From Polytrichum commune (lineage: Eukaryota > Streptophyta > Polytrichopsida > Polytrichales > Polytrichaceae): 64,000 nt of DNA. Where the stretch lies: NCBI GenBank assembly GCA_950295325.1, contig OX485808.1, forward strand, positions 11,162,501 through 11,226,500, read 5' to 3'. Position 1 is the first letter of the stretch; the number at the start of each line of letters is the position of its first letter. The notes under the pieces are model-generated. The model was given only the letters and a program-made list of their open reading frames with translations. It had not been told where the DNA came from and did not search any database. Below, piece after piece: positions 46,388-58,064 of this stretch. Both the position numbers and the translations under genes were made by a program.

Positions 46388-46747
46388 ATATGCGTATCAA
46401 TTTGACGGAGAAAATATGTAAAGTTAAAGTGAATTTTTTTTGGCATGTATATGTACGATAAAGCCCTCATAGTAGGACCTCAAACAACTTGATCTCCGCC
46501 CTTCGGCCCGCTAGAAGAGCCTCACCAATTATGGGCCCATTACTTTTGTGTGTTTACGGGGTCGCCTTTTCAACTACTAAATAGTGCTTACTACCCTGCA
46601 TCAAAGTAAGTTAAACAGCCTTTATACCAATCACACCAAAACATGATGTTCAAATAAGTATCAATATGAAACATGATGTTTACCGTGCTAGTGATGTTTA
46701 GCTATAGAAGTGTCGATATGAATTATGATGTTTACTATGCTAGCGAC
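46388..46747. other. Spacer between repeat elements
   Basis: A short internal repetition of AACATGATGTTTACC-type words occurs around 46640-46740. No gene is seen. Confidence 0.35.
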
Positions 46748-46979
46748 TACACTAAATATTATAGTTAGTATCGTTTACTACTTGGAATTACGCAATGCTA
46801 CAATTTTTTACTGCATAGTTCATTTTAATTTTTTTTATCATAATAGGTCAAACTGGTTGTTTGGATTACTATAAAACATTATCATCTTTACTTGGTAAAA
46901 TTTTACATCAAAAGTCGAAAAAGATAGAGTGTCATATAACTCCAAATAGTAAGTGACATTAAATACCATATTTAGTGTG
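46748..46979. mobile_element. 232-bp MITE, long-TIR family, copy 2
   Basis: Left TACACTAAATATTATAGTTA and the right end are inverted copies, and the next words (TTACTA, TTGGA, TTA) match as well. It has the same interior as 29773-29994 (GGTCAAACTGGTTGTTTGGA). Confidence 0.65.
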
Positions 46980-47024
46980 GTCTTTGATGTCAATGAACGG
47001 GGAGAAGCGATCACTAGTTACGCA

Positions 47025-47235
47025 TGAACCGGTAGAGTTTAAGAAATAACCGGCCAAAGTTCAAGACTTCAAGAAAATTACTGATCATTTTATAGGAATT
47101 TATGAAACATACCTCAAATTAGTAAAGGAAAACCGAAAGATCGTAACATGGAACCAATTGGACTTGGAAACCATTGGGGACACTAGGACGTTGACCAAAT
47201 TACATATGCCCAAAAGATCTTCCCGGACATTGTTT
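47025..47235 (+). repeat. Dispersed repeat, copy 2 (sister at 32031-32240)
   Basis: Homologous in order and spacing to 32031-32240 in the same orientation. It lies immediately before the SINE insertion. Non-coding. Confidence 0.55.
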
Positions 47236-47301
47236 GATGTTGGAAGTGAATGTATGGTCGCTTTGTTGATTATGTGGACGCAGCTAGTGCTTTGATTGCA
47301 A

Positions 47302-47679
47302 AGGCACCACGGGCCTTGGCTTGGTGGTTAGGGCTCATGGCCCCCAATGAGGAGGTTGTGGGTTCTATTCCCCATGCCGGCGTGGTGCTCACCACCTTAG
47401 TCCACCCAACTATGGTGGGGGGTCCTTGGACCTTGTTGTATGGGTACCTCGAAGCCCTTTGGGGGGATACCATGTCCGGTATCTTCAAGGCACTAGTGGC
47501 TAGCTAGGAACTAGTATAGCGTGTCACTATAGTGTCCATCCTCGAAAGGGGAGAGTAGTATTGTCCCAATGTCCCCTTGTCTGGTGGGCATCGGGTCATT
47601 GGCATTACGAACGGACACTTTATTCACGCCGGCCCCTTGCTAAAAAGGGACCGGAGTTTCTATCTATCTATCTATCTAT
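47302..47679 (+). mobile_element. Intact tRNA-derived SINE with perfect 12-bp target-site duplications
   Basis: The 378-bp element is flanked by CTTTGATTGCAA at 47290-47301 and again at 47680-47691. Its head carries an RNA polymerase III split promoter: A box TGGCTTGGTGG at 47317 and B box GGTTCTATTCC at 47361. Each matches the tRNA consensus at 10 of 11 positions, 44 bases apart. The body contains AGTAGTATTG and ends with CCGGCCCCTTGCTAAAAAGG, then GACCGGAG and a TCTA microsatellite tail (47659-47679). A truncated relative lies at 43281-43455 on the other strand. The perfect duplications suggest a recent insertion. Mobilisation by a LINE is assumed from general SINE biology; the partner is unknown. 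Confidence 0.85.
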
Positions 47680-47934
47680 CTTTGATTGCAATCTAACATA
47701 CTTTAATACGACCCTTACAAGTGGGGTGTGGAGTTTTCATGGGCAGCTGCTCCTTAACTTAGACTTGTTCATATTAGTGAAAATGCCGTGGTCCATTACT
47801 TGGCTCACGCCTCGATCACACCAAAATTCCCGTCCGGATCCAAACATGAAATTGTTGGGGACTACGTTGAGAAATAAATGTTGGCCCACAACTTTTCACA
47901 CTATTGCAGCCAGAGATGCCGACAGATGGTGTCT

Positions 47935-48140
47935 GAACTGGCTGGTGTGATGATCAGCCCCTCGGTGACCCCACCCCAGGTTCGGGTCCCACCAGGTTCA
48001 CGAATGAGTAGCGTCAATGCCCATGGAGGAAGCGTTTGTTATTCATGTGCTCTTTGCCAAGGGTTGGCATCGTCTCTCTTATTTACGAAACATTGCAAAC
48101 CACCCTTTCATTCCAAATTGTTTCTAACCAAAGATAACAA
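47935..48140 (+). repeat. Possible second tRNA-related sequence
   Basis: GGTTCGGGTCC near 47980 fits a B box at 10 of 11 positions. TGGCTGGTGTG about 43 bases upstream is a weak A box. No tRNA cloverleaf, target-site duplication or second copy was found. It may be a decayed SINE head or chance. Confidence 0.25.
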
Positions 48141-48861
48141 ATGATGCGCCTTAGCAATTGAACGAATCTCCATGACATTTTTCATCATTAAAACACCACA
48201 CTGAATATTGTATTCAATGTCATATGGTATTTTATGTCATTGTAGTAACTTGTTTAATGACACTTTTAATGAACAAGCTTACAAATATTGTTATACCAAC
48301 TTACTTTCACTTCATCCAAATGCCAACTATTGACACAAAATTTGGTATAATTTGCATCCTAACAAATATGTGATGTAATGTTGTCATGGATGACTAAAAT
48401 TTGCGTGAAAAAACACTTAATAAATGACAATATTTGCAACCTTGCAAACCTATAAACCCCCCCAATAATAATAATAAAATAAAATAAAATAAAATGACAA
48501 ATGACAAATAATGTTAGGTTAACATTTAGTGTTGGTGACACTACACCAGGGTTTTACAATTAGTATTGAGCAAGACAATGAGGATTGGTGACACTAAATA
48601 CAATAATTAGTGTAGTTTACAAATGTTGATTTAGTGTCCTCATTACTTTTGATATTTGTAACACTAGTGTGAATCTCTCGGCATATCATGAGCCTTGCAC
48701 CCCCACATCCCTTAAATCATTAAAGCATGCCATAAGGGTTTCTCATAGGAAACACGATATTCAATATTTTGAGAGAGTGGGATCCTCTCAAAATAATATT
48801 GGCCATTTGGACACCTAAAAGTCATGTTAGGTTGATAAATACTAGATTATACTTCAAACGT
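48141..48861. other. Spacer built of dispersed non-coding repeats
   Basis: 48379-48545 resembles 14400-14550 (TGTCATGGAT, AAAAAACACTTAA, GTTAACAT). An AATAAT/AAATA simple repeat lies at about 48467-48494. Words TGACACTAAATACAATAATT near 48590 recall the long-TIR MITE family. No gene is seen. Confidence 0.4.
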
Positions 48862-49263
48862 GTAGTTTCCATTAAAATGAGAGTATGTTAAGCTGGGAAA
48901 TCAACTCATTTAGGTTGAGTCGACCTAAATGAGGACATTATGTTATCAATTTAAGTTGAATCGACTTAAATGAGGACAATATTTTGTTAATTTAGGTTGA
49001 GTCGACCTAAATGAGGACATTATGTTATCAATTTAGGTTGAATTGACTTAAATGAGGACAATATTTTGTTAATTTAGGTTGAGTCGACCTAAATGAGGAC
49101 AACATTTTGTCAATTTAGGTTGAGTCGACCTAAATGAGGACAACATTTTGTCAATTTAGGTTGACTCAACCTAAATGAGGACATTATGTTGTCAATTTAG
49201 GTTGAGTCGACCTAAATGAGTCGATTTCACAGCTTAACATACTCTCATTTTAATGGAAACTAC
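48862..49263. mobile_element. 402-bp MITE whose interior is a tandem array of hairpins
   Basis: The outer ends are long inverted repeats: GTAGTTTCCATTAAAATGAG at the left and its complement at the right, continuing through AGTATGTTAAGCTG. Between them lie eight copies of a 41-bp unit with GTCGAC centres at 48921, 48962, 49003, 49044, 49085, 49126, 49167 and 49208. Each unit is itself a near-palindrome: CTCATTTAGGT and ACCTAAATGAG pair around a 7-base loop. No protein is encoded. The whole element could fold into one long hairpin or a row of small ones. Confidence 0.8.
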
Positions 49264-51272
49264 GGCGGAATTTATGGCGGAAAATCAAATGTTATTTTTT
49301 TACTTGTACTCTACGACTTTCCAGTGGTTTTCATTTCATTCTTGGATTCATAAATTGCTTTATGTACTCTCAATTCATTGGAAAACTCTCATTTGAATGA
49401 ATATTGTGTTAGGAGTCAATGAGCACATCCGTATAGTCAATGGACGTTTTTCATTTCATTTTCTTATTGGGAGTTGGTAAAATAACATATGAGTCTCTTA
49501 AGCAACTCATCTTGCACCGGTGAAAAGTGAAATTAAACGAGTTTACCATTATCATAGTAGATATGCAAGAAAATTCACTAATACAAGACATGTTGCCTAG
49601 GTCTTGTGGGGGTCTTATGTGTTGGTAATTATGTCTATGTACATTAAGTTTGAACATTCTGCAGTAATTTGTATATATATTAAGCCCAAATTGAGTTTGA
49701 TGTCTTTATTGTTTCAATGAACAAGTGTGATGCGTCATCTTATAAATTCAAATCAATAACTGACATATCATAAATTCAATGGGTCACGCTTTGGGTGGTA
49801 ATCATGTGTCACCAATAAAAGAAATGGATTGGTCCGTAGCACTGTGTATAGCTTTTAGCATAATATCATGATGAGATGAATATCAAGGGGATAATTTTTA
49901 CCATAGCCACACCGGGTGGACCAACCCCCCCCCCCCAACCAGTCCCCCCGGTTCGGAGACCCTCACAAGTGGGGGCAACCAACCAGGGAGCATGGGGCAA
50001 AGTCCCAAAGTGCCCCGGCTAGCTGGCAACAAGGTGGGTCCCCCCAATGTGGTTGTGCTATAAGTAACATGGGTGTAATTTAATAAGATTGAGAATCCTA
50101 ATGCATGGCCTCTTTGAAAGCAAAGCTTGAGAAAAATGAGTGATTGCAATTAGATGTGGCGCTTGCACATTCATGTGCAAACCTCATAATTTGACATTTG
50201 GATTTCACAATTTCATGGTTCATGTTCACTCCATTCAAATTGTTGGCACCCATGATATCAAGTTATTCTCCCACACTAACTATGGATCGAGTGAACGCAT
50301 ACTTAGCGTGAACCCTCTAGGGTAATCAAAGTTATTAGTGTGCACATCTTCCAAGTATGTTCTTTTTCTAAGGGTTAACAAACTAGAACAAATGTTCTTC
50401 ATATGTTCTTGGGTTTTGAGAATATTTCATAAACTAAATATAACTGGTAGGATTTTCCTAGAATATTCTCTAAATGCATTTCTTCAACCCTAGTTAATTC
50501 CGTTTGGTTTAAAATGCCTTAGAAATTTAAGGTAATAAGGATTGATGGGGACCCCATATTTTAGTCCACATAGTTTTTAAAATGTCATATCTATTTACTA
50601 TATATTTCATGTTTTACCAACAAATGTCAAATTGGTTGTTTGGACATCATAGAATAATAACAACTTTACTTGGTGTACAATTACATCAGTAGTGAAAGAT
50701 ACAACATTGTGTAACTCCATATAGTAAGTTGCATTAAACATCATATGTAGTAGAGATTCCTAGAGGTTTCAAAGTGTCACATCTACTAGTTGTCAATATG
50801 ATCATTGATGTTAGTAATTTTTTAAGTGAAATTTATTATATAATGACATTTAGTGTAGCATATTGGGATACTTGAGATGATACTTTTGTGTGTTTCAGTA
50901 TGCAAGAGGAAGCTATTTTATTAAGCATATTAATGGCAAGTGTCATGTGATCACATTTAGTATGTGAGAGCAAGATGCTCTTGAACATACTGATGGCAAG
51001 ACTTATCATTTGTGTACACTTTAGTCAACTTGTAGACCATTTGTGTAACATAGCATAACCTCATAACAACAATTGAACATTATGAACATTGAACATACTC
51101 ATGCCAAGATATTCCTAGCATATGTCTCAAAATAGGATAAGGGACACTATTACGCATGTGACACTAATTACCATAAATGATGTAGTTGGCTACAATTCAG
51201 CAAATATATTTGGATACATGTAGCAATGACCCTCATCAACACAAAGGGTTGAAGTAAGCTAGAGTTGACTAA
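49264..51272. other. Intergenic AT-rich stretch with one decayed MITE
   Basis: 50550-50752 matches the right part of the long-TIR MITE family (CAAATTGGTTGTTTGGACAT, AACTCCATATAGTAAGT) with a degraded left end. A 12-base C run lies at 49925-49936. No gene is supported. Confidence 0.4.
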
Positions 51273-51771
51273 GGGCCACTTCACACATAAGACTGAGAGC
51301 CCGAGACCAATCCACTTCGAGCACTGTTATTGGTGGAAAAGGCAAAGCCGGTCCAAGTTCGCTTCACACCACGCTTGAGGGACCAACGGAGTACGTGAAT
51401 GCAAGATGGATGTAAAGTCTACATGGATTCCTACATGGCATCGAACGGACCATCTTTCATGGTCACTTGGATTATTTTCAAAAACCACCTCTTGGAGGTA
51501 GACCTAACACAAAACCAAGAGACCTTCATACTCCAAACACCCACAACAGTTGATTTATTCTATTTTATCATGTATAAAGGTCCACATGAATAGAAATTCA
51601 TTGGAATAGCATTTGGTAGAGGGCTTGGTCACATATGACTTCACACTACACATGAGGATCCGTGACCATACTACATGATTTTCGAGATATATTGGGACAA
51701 CCTTTGGACACTTTCTTTTGGGCTCTCACAATTTCATGGTCACAACTCTTGACTCGTGTGTGAAGTGGCCC
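51273..51771. mobile_element. 499-bp Tourist-like (PIF/Harbinger) MITE
   Basis: The inverted repeats are GGGCCACTTCACACA at both ends, with weaker matching for another 10 bases. They are flanked by a TAA trinucleotide on each side. The three-base TAA/TTA target duplication and GG-starting ends are hallmarks of PIF/Harbinger elements. A decayed transposase of that superfamily lies at 3544-4620. Non-coding. Confidence 0.75.
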
Positions 51772-52044
51772 TAATAATATGGAAAAAATCAATTCCAATG
51801 GGCCCCAAGCTAATTTGTACAATGCCTAATGATAAAATTGAGACATGCGATTTATTTAATATGGACCCTTTCTTTTTAGCTGTGTAATGAGGGGTTATTC
51901 ATGCTCTTGACTATTTCATCTCGAGTGAGTTGCATAGATTAATTTAAGACATCTCATGCTAATTATGGGGTCAAACCATCTTAAAAAAAGAAATGTACAT
52001 GCTATAATTTAATGGGCAATTGACAACGTTAATGCTTTGGGTAA

Positions 52045-52687
52045 TACCGTAGCACCATAGTTGGGTCGTGCACCTCGAAACACATATTTATTTATTTCTT
52101 GAAAAATAAGGTTCGTCAACTAAAAATATAATTTATGAAATTTTGTCAGTCCTATGATTTAAAAATATTTAATTCATTTTTTTTGGTAAGGTCCAGTAGT
52201 ACTCAAAGTAGGTTGGTGTTTTTTTTCATTCATTCATTCGTGGCGGCTTCTTGGCCTTCAACCTAAGTATCCACCTTAACCTTACTTAGTGTGGCTCTTG
52301 TTTGTCTTTGCATAATGTATGTGTCAGGTCTTTTGTATGTATTTGCACTTTGACATGTGTGAGAAGAGTGTTGGAAATGGCAGCAAAACAACGACGGGAT
52401 GATTTTGCTTTTATCCCTATTAGCAAGGAGGAGAGGGAGATGAATATAAAAAGAGAGTTTGCTGCTTTGAGTGAGCCGGGTGCTGAGTCATTAATGCGTT
52501 GGCATGCAACCTCTTATGGCGCGTTGACATAGTTGAAGCTTAGAAGAGTTCAAAATTTCCATTAATTAGTGTTTTTCCCTAATATAAAATTTCACTTTTT
52601 CATTTGATTGGCTTCATAATTTCACCTTTTTTTTCACTTTTTTATTCGGAAATTATTTTTGCACGAACTAGCTATGGTGCTACGGTA
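52045..52687. mobile_element. 643-bp Tc1/mariner-like element carrying a short open frame
   Basis: The ends TACCGTAGCACCATAG and their reverse complement match those of 43592-43924, again compatible with a TA target duplication. The interior is longer and contains a 51-codon frame (52377-52532). The right end lies only about 340 bp upstream of the SEC63 start codon, so the element forms part of that gene's upstream region. Confidence 0.7.
52377..52532 (+). other. 51-codon frame inside the TIR element
   Basis: The frame reads MAAKQRRDDFAFIPISKEER and continues hydrophilic to LMRWHATSYGALT before TAG. Its charged, balanced composition looks more coding-like than the AT-rich flanks. It could be a captured exon or the degenerate start of an element protein. 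It is not recognised as a Tc1/mariner transposase. Confidence 0.3.
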
Positions 52688-53027
52688 GTGGTGGGGCCCA
52701 ACACAAGTGCATGTCTGATCAGTGATGACTTGTATACGCCAATGAGCACGCAGGGTTCAGCCAGCTGGTATCATTCTGGGGTCCACGTCACCGTCTCCTT
52801 CCTCTCGCGTTGTGCTTGCAACCGGGTTTTCTTTGCAGCGCAAGTCGTGGCAATGGGAAGCACGGTCGCTTCTCGGTAGACTCTCCCTCCGTCGCAGCGC
52901 CGATCTGCGCTGCTTGGAGCTTGGAAGGGCTTGGTGGCTCAAGCGCACACTCCATTACCGACCTGTAGCGAAGAATCGCAAAAAGGGAAAGGAAAGGAAA
53001 GAAAGAGCAGCAGCAGCAGTAGCAGCG
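52688..53027 (+). promoter_or_regulatory. SEC63 upstream region and 5' leader with a short upstream frame
   Basis: GC content rises abruptly after the TIR element. The leader next to the start codon is purine-rich, with an AGCAGCAGCAGCAGTAGCAG stretch immediately before the ATG. A complete eight-codon upstream frame (MGSTVASR, stop) lies at 52853-52879. If transcription starts upstream of it, it could lower translation of SEC63. No TATA box can be assigned; the transcription start is not known. Confidence 0.4.
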
Positions 53028-56000
53028 ATGGCGGCGTCCGAGGAGATGAGCTCTCTGTTCCCAATTTTCATCCTGTCGGTGATGGGCTTGTTTGTAGTGC
53101 CCTGGACGATCTACCGGATCACCACAGCGGCCAATCGAAAGGGGAAAAACCTGCATTGCCGCTGCTCCGAGTGTATGCGCTCTCCCAAGTACCAGACCAC
53201 GCTCCTCAAAAAGGTCAGTCTTACTCTGCCTTCAATTCTCTTACTTCATCATCAAAGGCCGAAACATTAAATTCTATGTTGCAGCTCACTAATTCCATCC
53301 CCCAGGAGGTCCAGCAAGTTGTTGAAATTATCGCACCAGGTGGAGTGCTTGGGACTGAAACCCTGATTGAAACCCTGAATCCCTAATTGAGACCCTGAAC
53401 CCCTAATTGAGACCTTGAAGCTGCGATTCATGGCTAGTTAAGCAATGTTTATTTTGGAAGGAAGTGGATGTGGATGTGGATGTGTAGTTCGAGAATCAGG
53501 GATGGTATATGTATGTGTCAAGACTCTGTTAGAACGATTGCATGGGAGTAGGTTACAAATTGAAGGAGCATGGTGTGTCTGTGATTATACTTGAGATGGT
53601 TCTGGGGTCGGAATTGCGCTATGGAGGATCCTGGGCCAGGTGTTACCTGCAATTGAATTTCAGGACAGGATTAGGGATATGTGTTTGGTGTCTGGTGTTA
53701 GTGGGCAGTGAAGGTTTATTTGGCCAGTTATAGTTTAGGAGTTCTTGTGTTGATGTTGAGCTCTCGGTGGATCTTTGGTAACAATACAGGTTGTATTGAT
53801 TATTACTGGTGTTGTGAAGAATGTTGTGCTCTTTAGCTGTAGTAAGATTACAATGAGCTCTATTTCTAGAATCTATATAGTATTAGAGGAAGTTATTTCG
53901 AAGGATGCCCTTCTGTAAAGAAGATCATTGACTTTCCAAGAAAAGGATTGGAACTGTACTGATAGAAGCACAGAATAGAGAGAAAGGGTTTCTCTTTTGT
54001 TACTAATTAAATGCTGAGCATGTTGCCAGATAGGGAGGGTATCAACTTGCAGCAATGTGACGTTGGTGCTCATGTGGATAATCATGGCATTTCTCATATA
54101 CTATATCAAGCTGAGCACTCAAGAGGTTAGTCTTTACTTTTTAATCTTTAGTTTACTTGATCTAAACCAGGTTGCCATGCAGTTTTGTACATCAAAGATG
54201 TTTTTTATTGTGTGTAATTGCATTTTGCAGGGTGATGCTAATTTCACTTTGTGTCTTGTGGTGGAGCAGAATCAAATCTTTGAGCCTTACTCAATTTTGG
54301 GCTTGCAAACAGGGGCTTCAGATTCTGACATTAAGAAGGCATACAGAAATTTATCAAGACAGTATCATCCTGATAAAAATCCAGATCCTGGTATGAGTAA
54401 CATCTGTTCCCTCACTGTAAAGCAAAATTTCTGGAGTTTCATAAGCAGACTGAAAGAATGAAATGTTGAATTGCTAATTTCTGTGTGGAATGAACTGGAC
54501 AGGTGTCTTTGTATCTACTTTGATCTTCATTAGAGTGTAGTTGTCATGGATATTAATCATTGTTCTGATCTAAACCAACAAATTTTGATATTGGGAAGTT
54601 TGACTATACACAGAGGCAAACAAATATTTTGTGGACTATATCTCAAAGGCGTATCAGGCACTCACGGATCAAGCATCAAGGGAAAATTATGAAAAATATG
54701 GTCATCCTGATGGACGTCAGGTTTGTGCTAGAGACAATAGCTGTCACCTTCCTAGCATCCAGTTTTAGAAACTAGATCACTAGTCATGAACGGTATTTGC
54801 ATGCACGATCCATCAGTTGTCAACATCCCGTTTCGCCCAATGAGGGGGTTTGATTATGATATGCTGGCAACCAGAGTTATGACACCATTTTCCCTCTTAT
54901 GTCCTGCTTCTTAGACTAAGGTTGTGTGTATCTAAATCAATGGTCAAAGATAAGCTTCTCTTGGATACGAGCTATGGTTCTTACAATGCTCCATGGGAGA
55001 TGTTTGCAGGGAATGCAAATGGGTATAGCTTTGCCATCTATACTCCTCAATATTCAGGGGGCAGCTGGAGGAGCTGTACTTTTGGGATTGGTTGGATTTG
55101 GTATCCTTGCTCCTCTTTTGGCAGCAGTTATTTACCTTTCGCGCTCCTCCAAGTATACTGGCAACAATGTCATGCATCAGACAGTGCTCACATATTATCA
55201 CTTCATGAAGCCATCTCTTGCACCCAGGTGTGTAATAACTCTTACACATGGTTTGGATAATTGTTCATGCACTGATATGAGTGACCTCTTGAGAGATGTC
55301 AGCATTGCAGAAGTCTACTGGTGAATCAGAGTAAGAGAAGTACTAGACTGGATTAGTTGAAGGGTCATCTACAATTATGTCAAGGTACAACAGTTGTTAC
55401 ATAAATGAATGGAATCTGTATTCCATGTCTGATACCACATTTCCTTAATGCACTATGTTAGACAACCGTATATAGAATCTTCCTGAATGCCTTCTAAGTC
55501 ATCACTGATGGGAGCTTTGTTCATTGCAGCAAAGTGATGGATGTGCTGGTCAAAGCTGCGGAGTATATAGAGATGCCAGTGAGACGCAGTGATGATGAGC
55601 CACTACAGAAGTTGTTTCTGGTTGTCAGAAGTGAACTTAATCTGGATCCTAAAAACCTCAAGCAAGAGCAGGCCAAGTTTTGGAAGCGACATCCAGCCCT
55701 GATCAAGGTATGCATCTTCAGTTTTTAATTCAGTTACAACTGCTAAATTGCTGTACTGTAAGAGTCTGTTGGTCCATCAAGAAGTTGTTTGTTATATCAG
55801 TGTTCTCCAGAATCTTGTTAAAACTTAGCAACCACAGGTAGTAATCATGTCAACTGATATCTTAGCAGTAGTGGGAGTTTCCATTTCAGGTAGTTCTTAC
55901 AGGTCTGCATTGTAGCTGTAGGTGTTTTCTTTGTCAGATTCACACAGTACAACTAAGTGGACCTACTTGTGCAATGTTACAGACAGAACTACTTCTCCTG

Positions 56001-58064
56001 GCTCAGTTGACGAGGGAGGCTGCTCAAGTTCCTATTGGACTCCAGGCCGATTTTGATCATGTGCTACGCCTCACTCCTTGTCTTCTCGAAGAACTCATGA
56101 AGGTAATGGAGGGTTTTTTTGAACGTTGTCAGCTCAGCATGTGTACAGGGATTGTTTTTTGACTTTGTTGTGCAATTGATGAATGAATTAGGGATATCAT
56201 TTCATGACCTTGATATGATGAAACTTTCTCTTCTCTGTCATTTCAACTCTATTAGTTCTTTCTATATTTTGCATGATGTAGTTTCCATTTCTATTTCCAT
56301 ATCTTATATGGTGAAGTGTCCAAGTTTATCTCTTTTACCTCTTGCTGCATGATGTCCATTAACTGTTATTTTTGCACTGTTCTGCAGATGGCAGTAGCAG
56401 CTCGTAATGCAGAGGGCCATGGTTGGTTGCGACCAGCTCTTGGTGTCATGGAGCTGTCCCAAGGCATCACACAGGTTCTGGTTCTCACCCAGTGGAAGTT
56501 ATCCCTCCTGCTTGCAGTATGTGATTTAGAGTACTCTTCCCAGAAATATGTTATGCACAATCCCAAGTCTCCTGTACCATCTGTGAAGTGGATACATCTG
56601 AAAATGAATGCACCAGAAATTGGAGACACTGGGGTTTTAGAGCTGTATTAATGAGATGAAAGCAAGTTAATGACATGTGCACATTTCTGTTGGATACAGC
56701 GTAAATTTATCTGAATTTGAAACTTTTTGTTGTCCCATTAGGCTGTTCCATTGAGTGCAAGGAAAGTGTCTGGAGCAGCAGCATCAGCAGGATCAAGCGA
56801 TGGGATTGCACCATTTTTGCAGTTACCACACTTTAGTGAGGGTGTTGTGAAAAAACTTGGTCGCAAGGTATTACTTCCTCCAGCTTCTTTGTAGTTTCTT
56901 ATAAGCTTGGACATCAAGTTTTAACTTATACTCTTCTTTTGCATTTGTCACCGAGTATCTTTGTCATATTCAGATATTTCTCCAGGTATGCTCTTTTGTG
57001 CAATTCTCTTAGCTTGAAGATTGATTGACTAGAAAGGGCTATTGTAACATAATCTTACAAACAAATACAATTCGTAAACTTTGATGAGTATAGTACAGCT
57101 CTCTTTCTCAAATGAGAAGGATGAAGTCTATTATATCCATGACAGTTGGTGGACGAGCATCCTGATATTCAAGCTGCTGATGAGTTGCTGTTGCTTGATA
57201 CAGAAAATCCGCACTTTCCAAGAGCTAAAAGATCTAAGCCCTGAGGAGCGCACAGAGCTTCTAACATCTGTAGGGGGTTTCTCAGCACAAGAAGCTGCAG
57301 ATGTTGAGGCAGTATTGCAGATGATTCCAAATATCAATCTTGATGTGGTTTGCGAGACTGAAGGTGAAGAGGGTGTTCAGGCTGGTGACATTGTGACTTT
57401 GAGAGCATGGATTACTTTGCAACGGCCAAACGGACTTGTGGCTGCCCATCCCCATGCCCCTCACTTTCCTTATGCGAAGGATGAACACTACTGGTTGTTA
57501 TTGGCAGATGTCAATTTTAATTCTGTGTGGGTGTCTCAGCGGGTGAGCTTCACAGATGAACCTGCTGCATTAGCAGCAGCCTCAAAAACCATTCAAGAAT
57601 CCTTGGAGGGCACAGGGGCAGATGATGCTGAAGTTACTAAGGCAGTCCGATCTGCAGTTGAAAGAGTTAAATCTGGATCTCGACTTGTTATGTCAAAATT
57701 CCAGGCTCCAGCAGAGGGTAATTACAACCTTACTGCATTCTGTCTTTCAGATACATGGATTGGTGTGGACCGCAAAGTGAACATCAAGTTGAAGGTCTTG
57801 AAGAGAAGCAGAGCAGGTACACGGGTGGGCATGGTCTCTGAGGAGAGTCCATTGTTAGAGGAAGGTTCAGAAGAAGAAGGCGAAGATGCAAACGCCAATG
57901 GTGACTACGACGAAGATTATGAAAGTGAGTACAGTGAAGATGAAGGTGAAGATGAAGGAGCGGAGAAGGGAAAGAGTAAGGACAAGAAGTCAATCAAAGG
58001 TGCTACTGGGGACTCGGTAGAAAATGTTGATGGTGGGAGCTTATCAGAGGATTCTGCAGAATGA
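53028..58064 (+). CDS. SEC63: SEC63/ERDJ2, ER translocon J-domain protein, ten exons
   Basis: SEC63 is an ER membrane protein that recruits BiP to the Sec61 channel. Exons: 53028-53213, 54030-54125, 54270-54390, 54614-54720, 55010-55227, 55530-55707, 55983-56102, 56388-56474, 56742-56867 and 57204-58064. All introns are GT-AG and phases agree. The product is about 699 residues, close to the plant ERDJ2 length (near 690). It shows TM1 (about 9-31, [16 protein letters not shown]), TM2 (about 75-92) and a lumenal J domain starting FEPYSILGL with HPD at 127-129. TM3 follows (about 189-213), then the Sec63 domain ([43 protein letters not shown] NYNLTAFC). The tail is very acidic with [13 protein letters not shown], as in the Sec62-binding, CK2-phosphorylated tails of the family. 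No stop or frameshift interrupts it. The only doubtful boundary is the exon 3 acceptor, chosen at GAGCAG/AATC to match the family. Confidence 0.93.

Noticed and set aside
47250..47507. 85-codon plus-strand frame and its 72-codon antisense partner
   Set aside because: Both lie inside the tRNA-derived SINE, which explains the sequence fully.
54922..55324. Overlapping frames of 112 and 132 codons in the SEC63 gene
   Set aside because: They span an intron and exon 5. Only the frame beginning GMQMGIALP at 55010 matches SEC63, and it ends at a GT donor at 55228.
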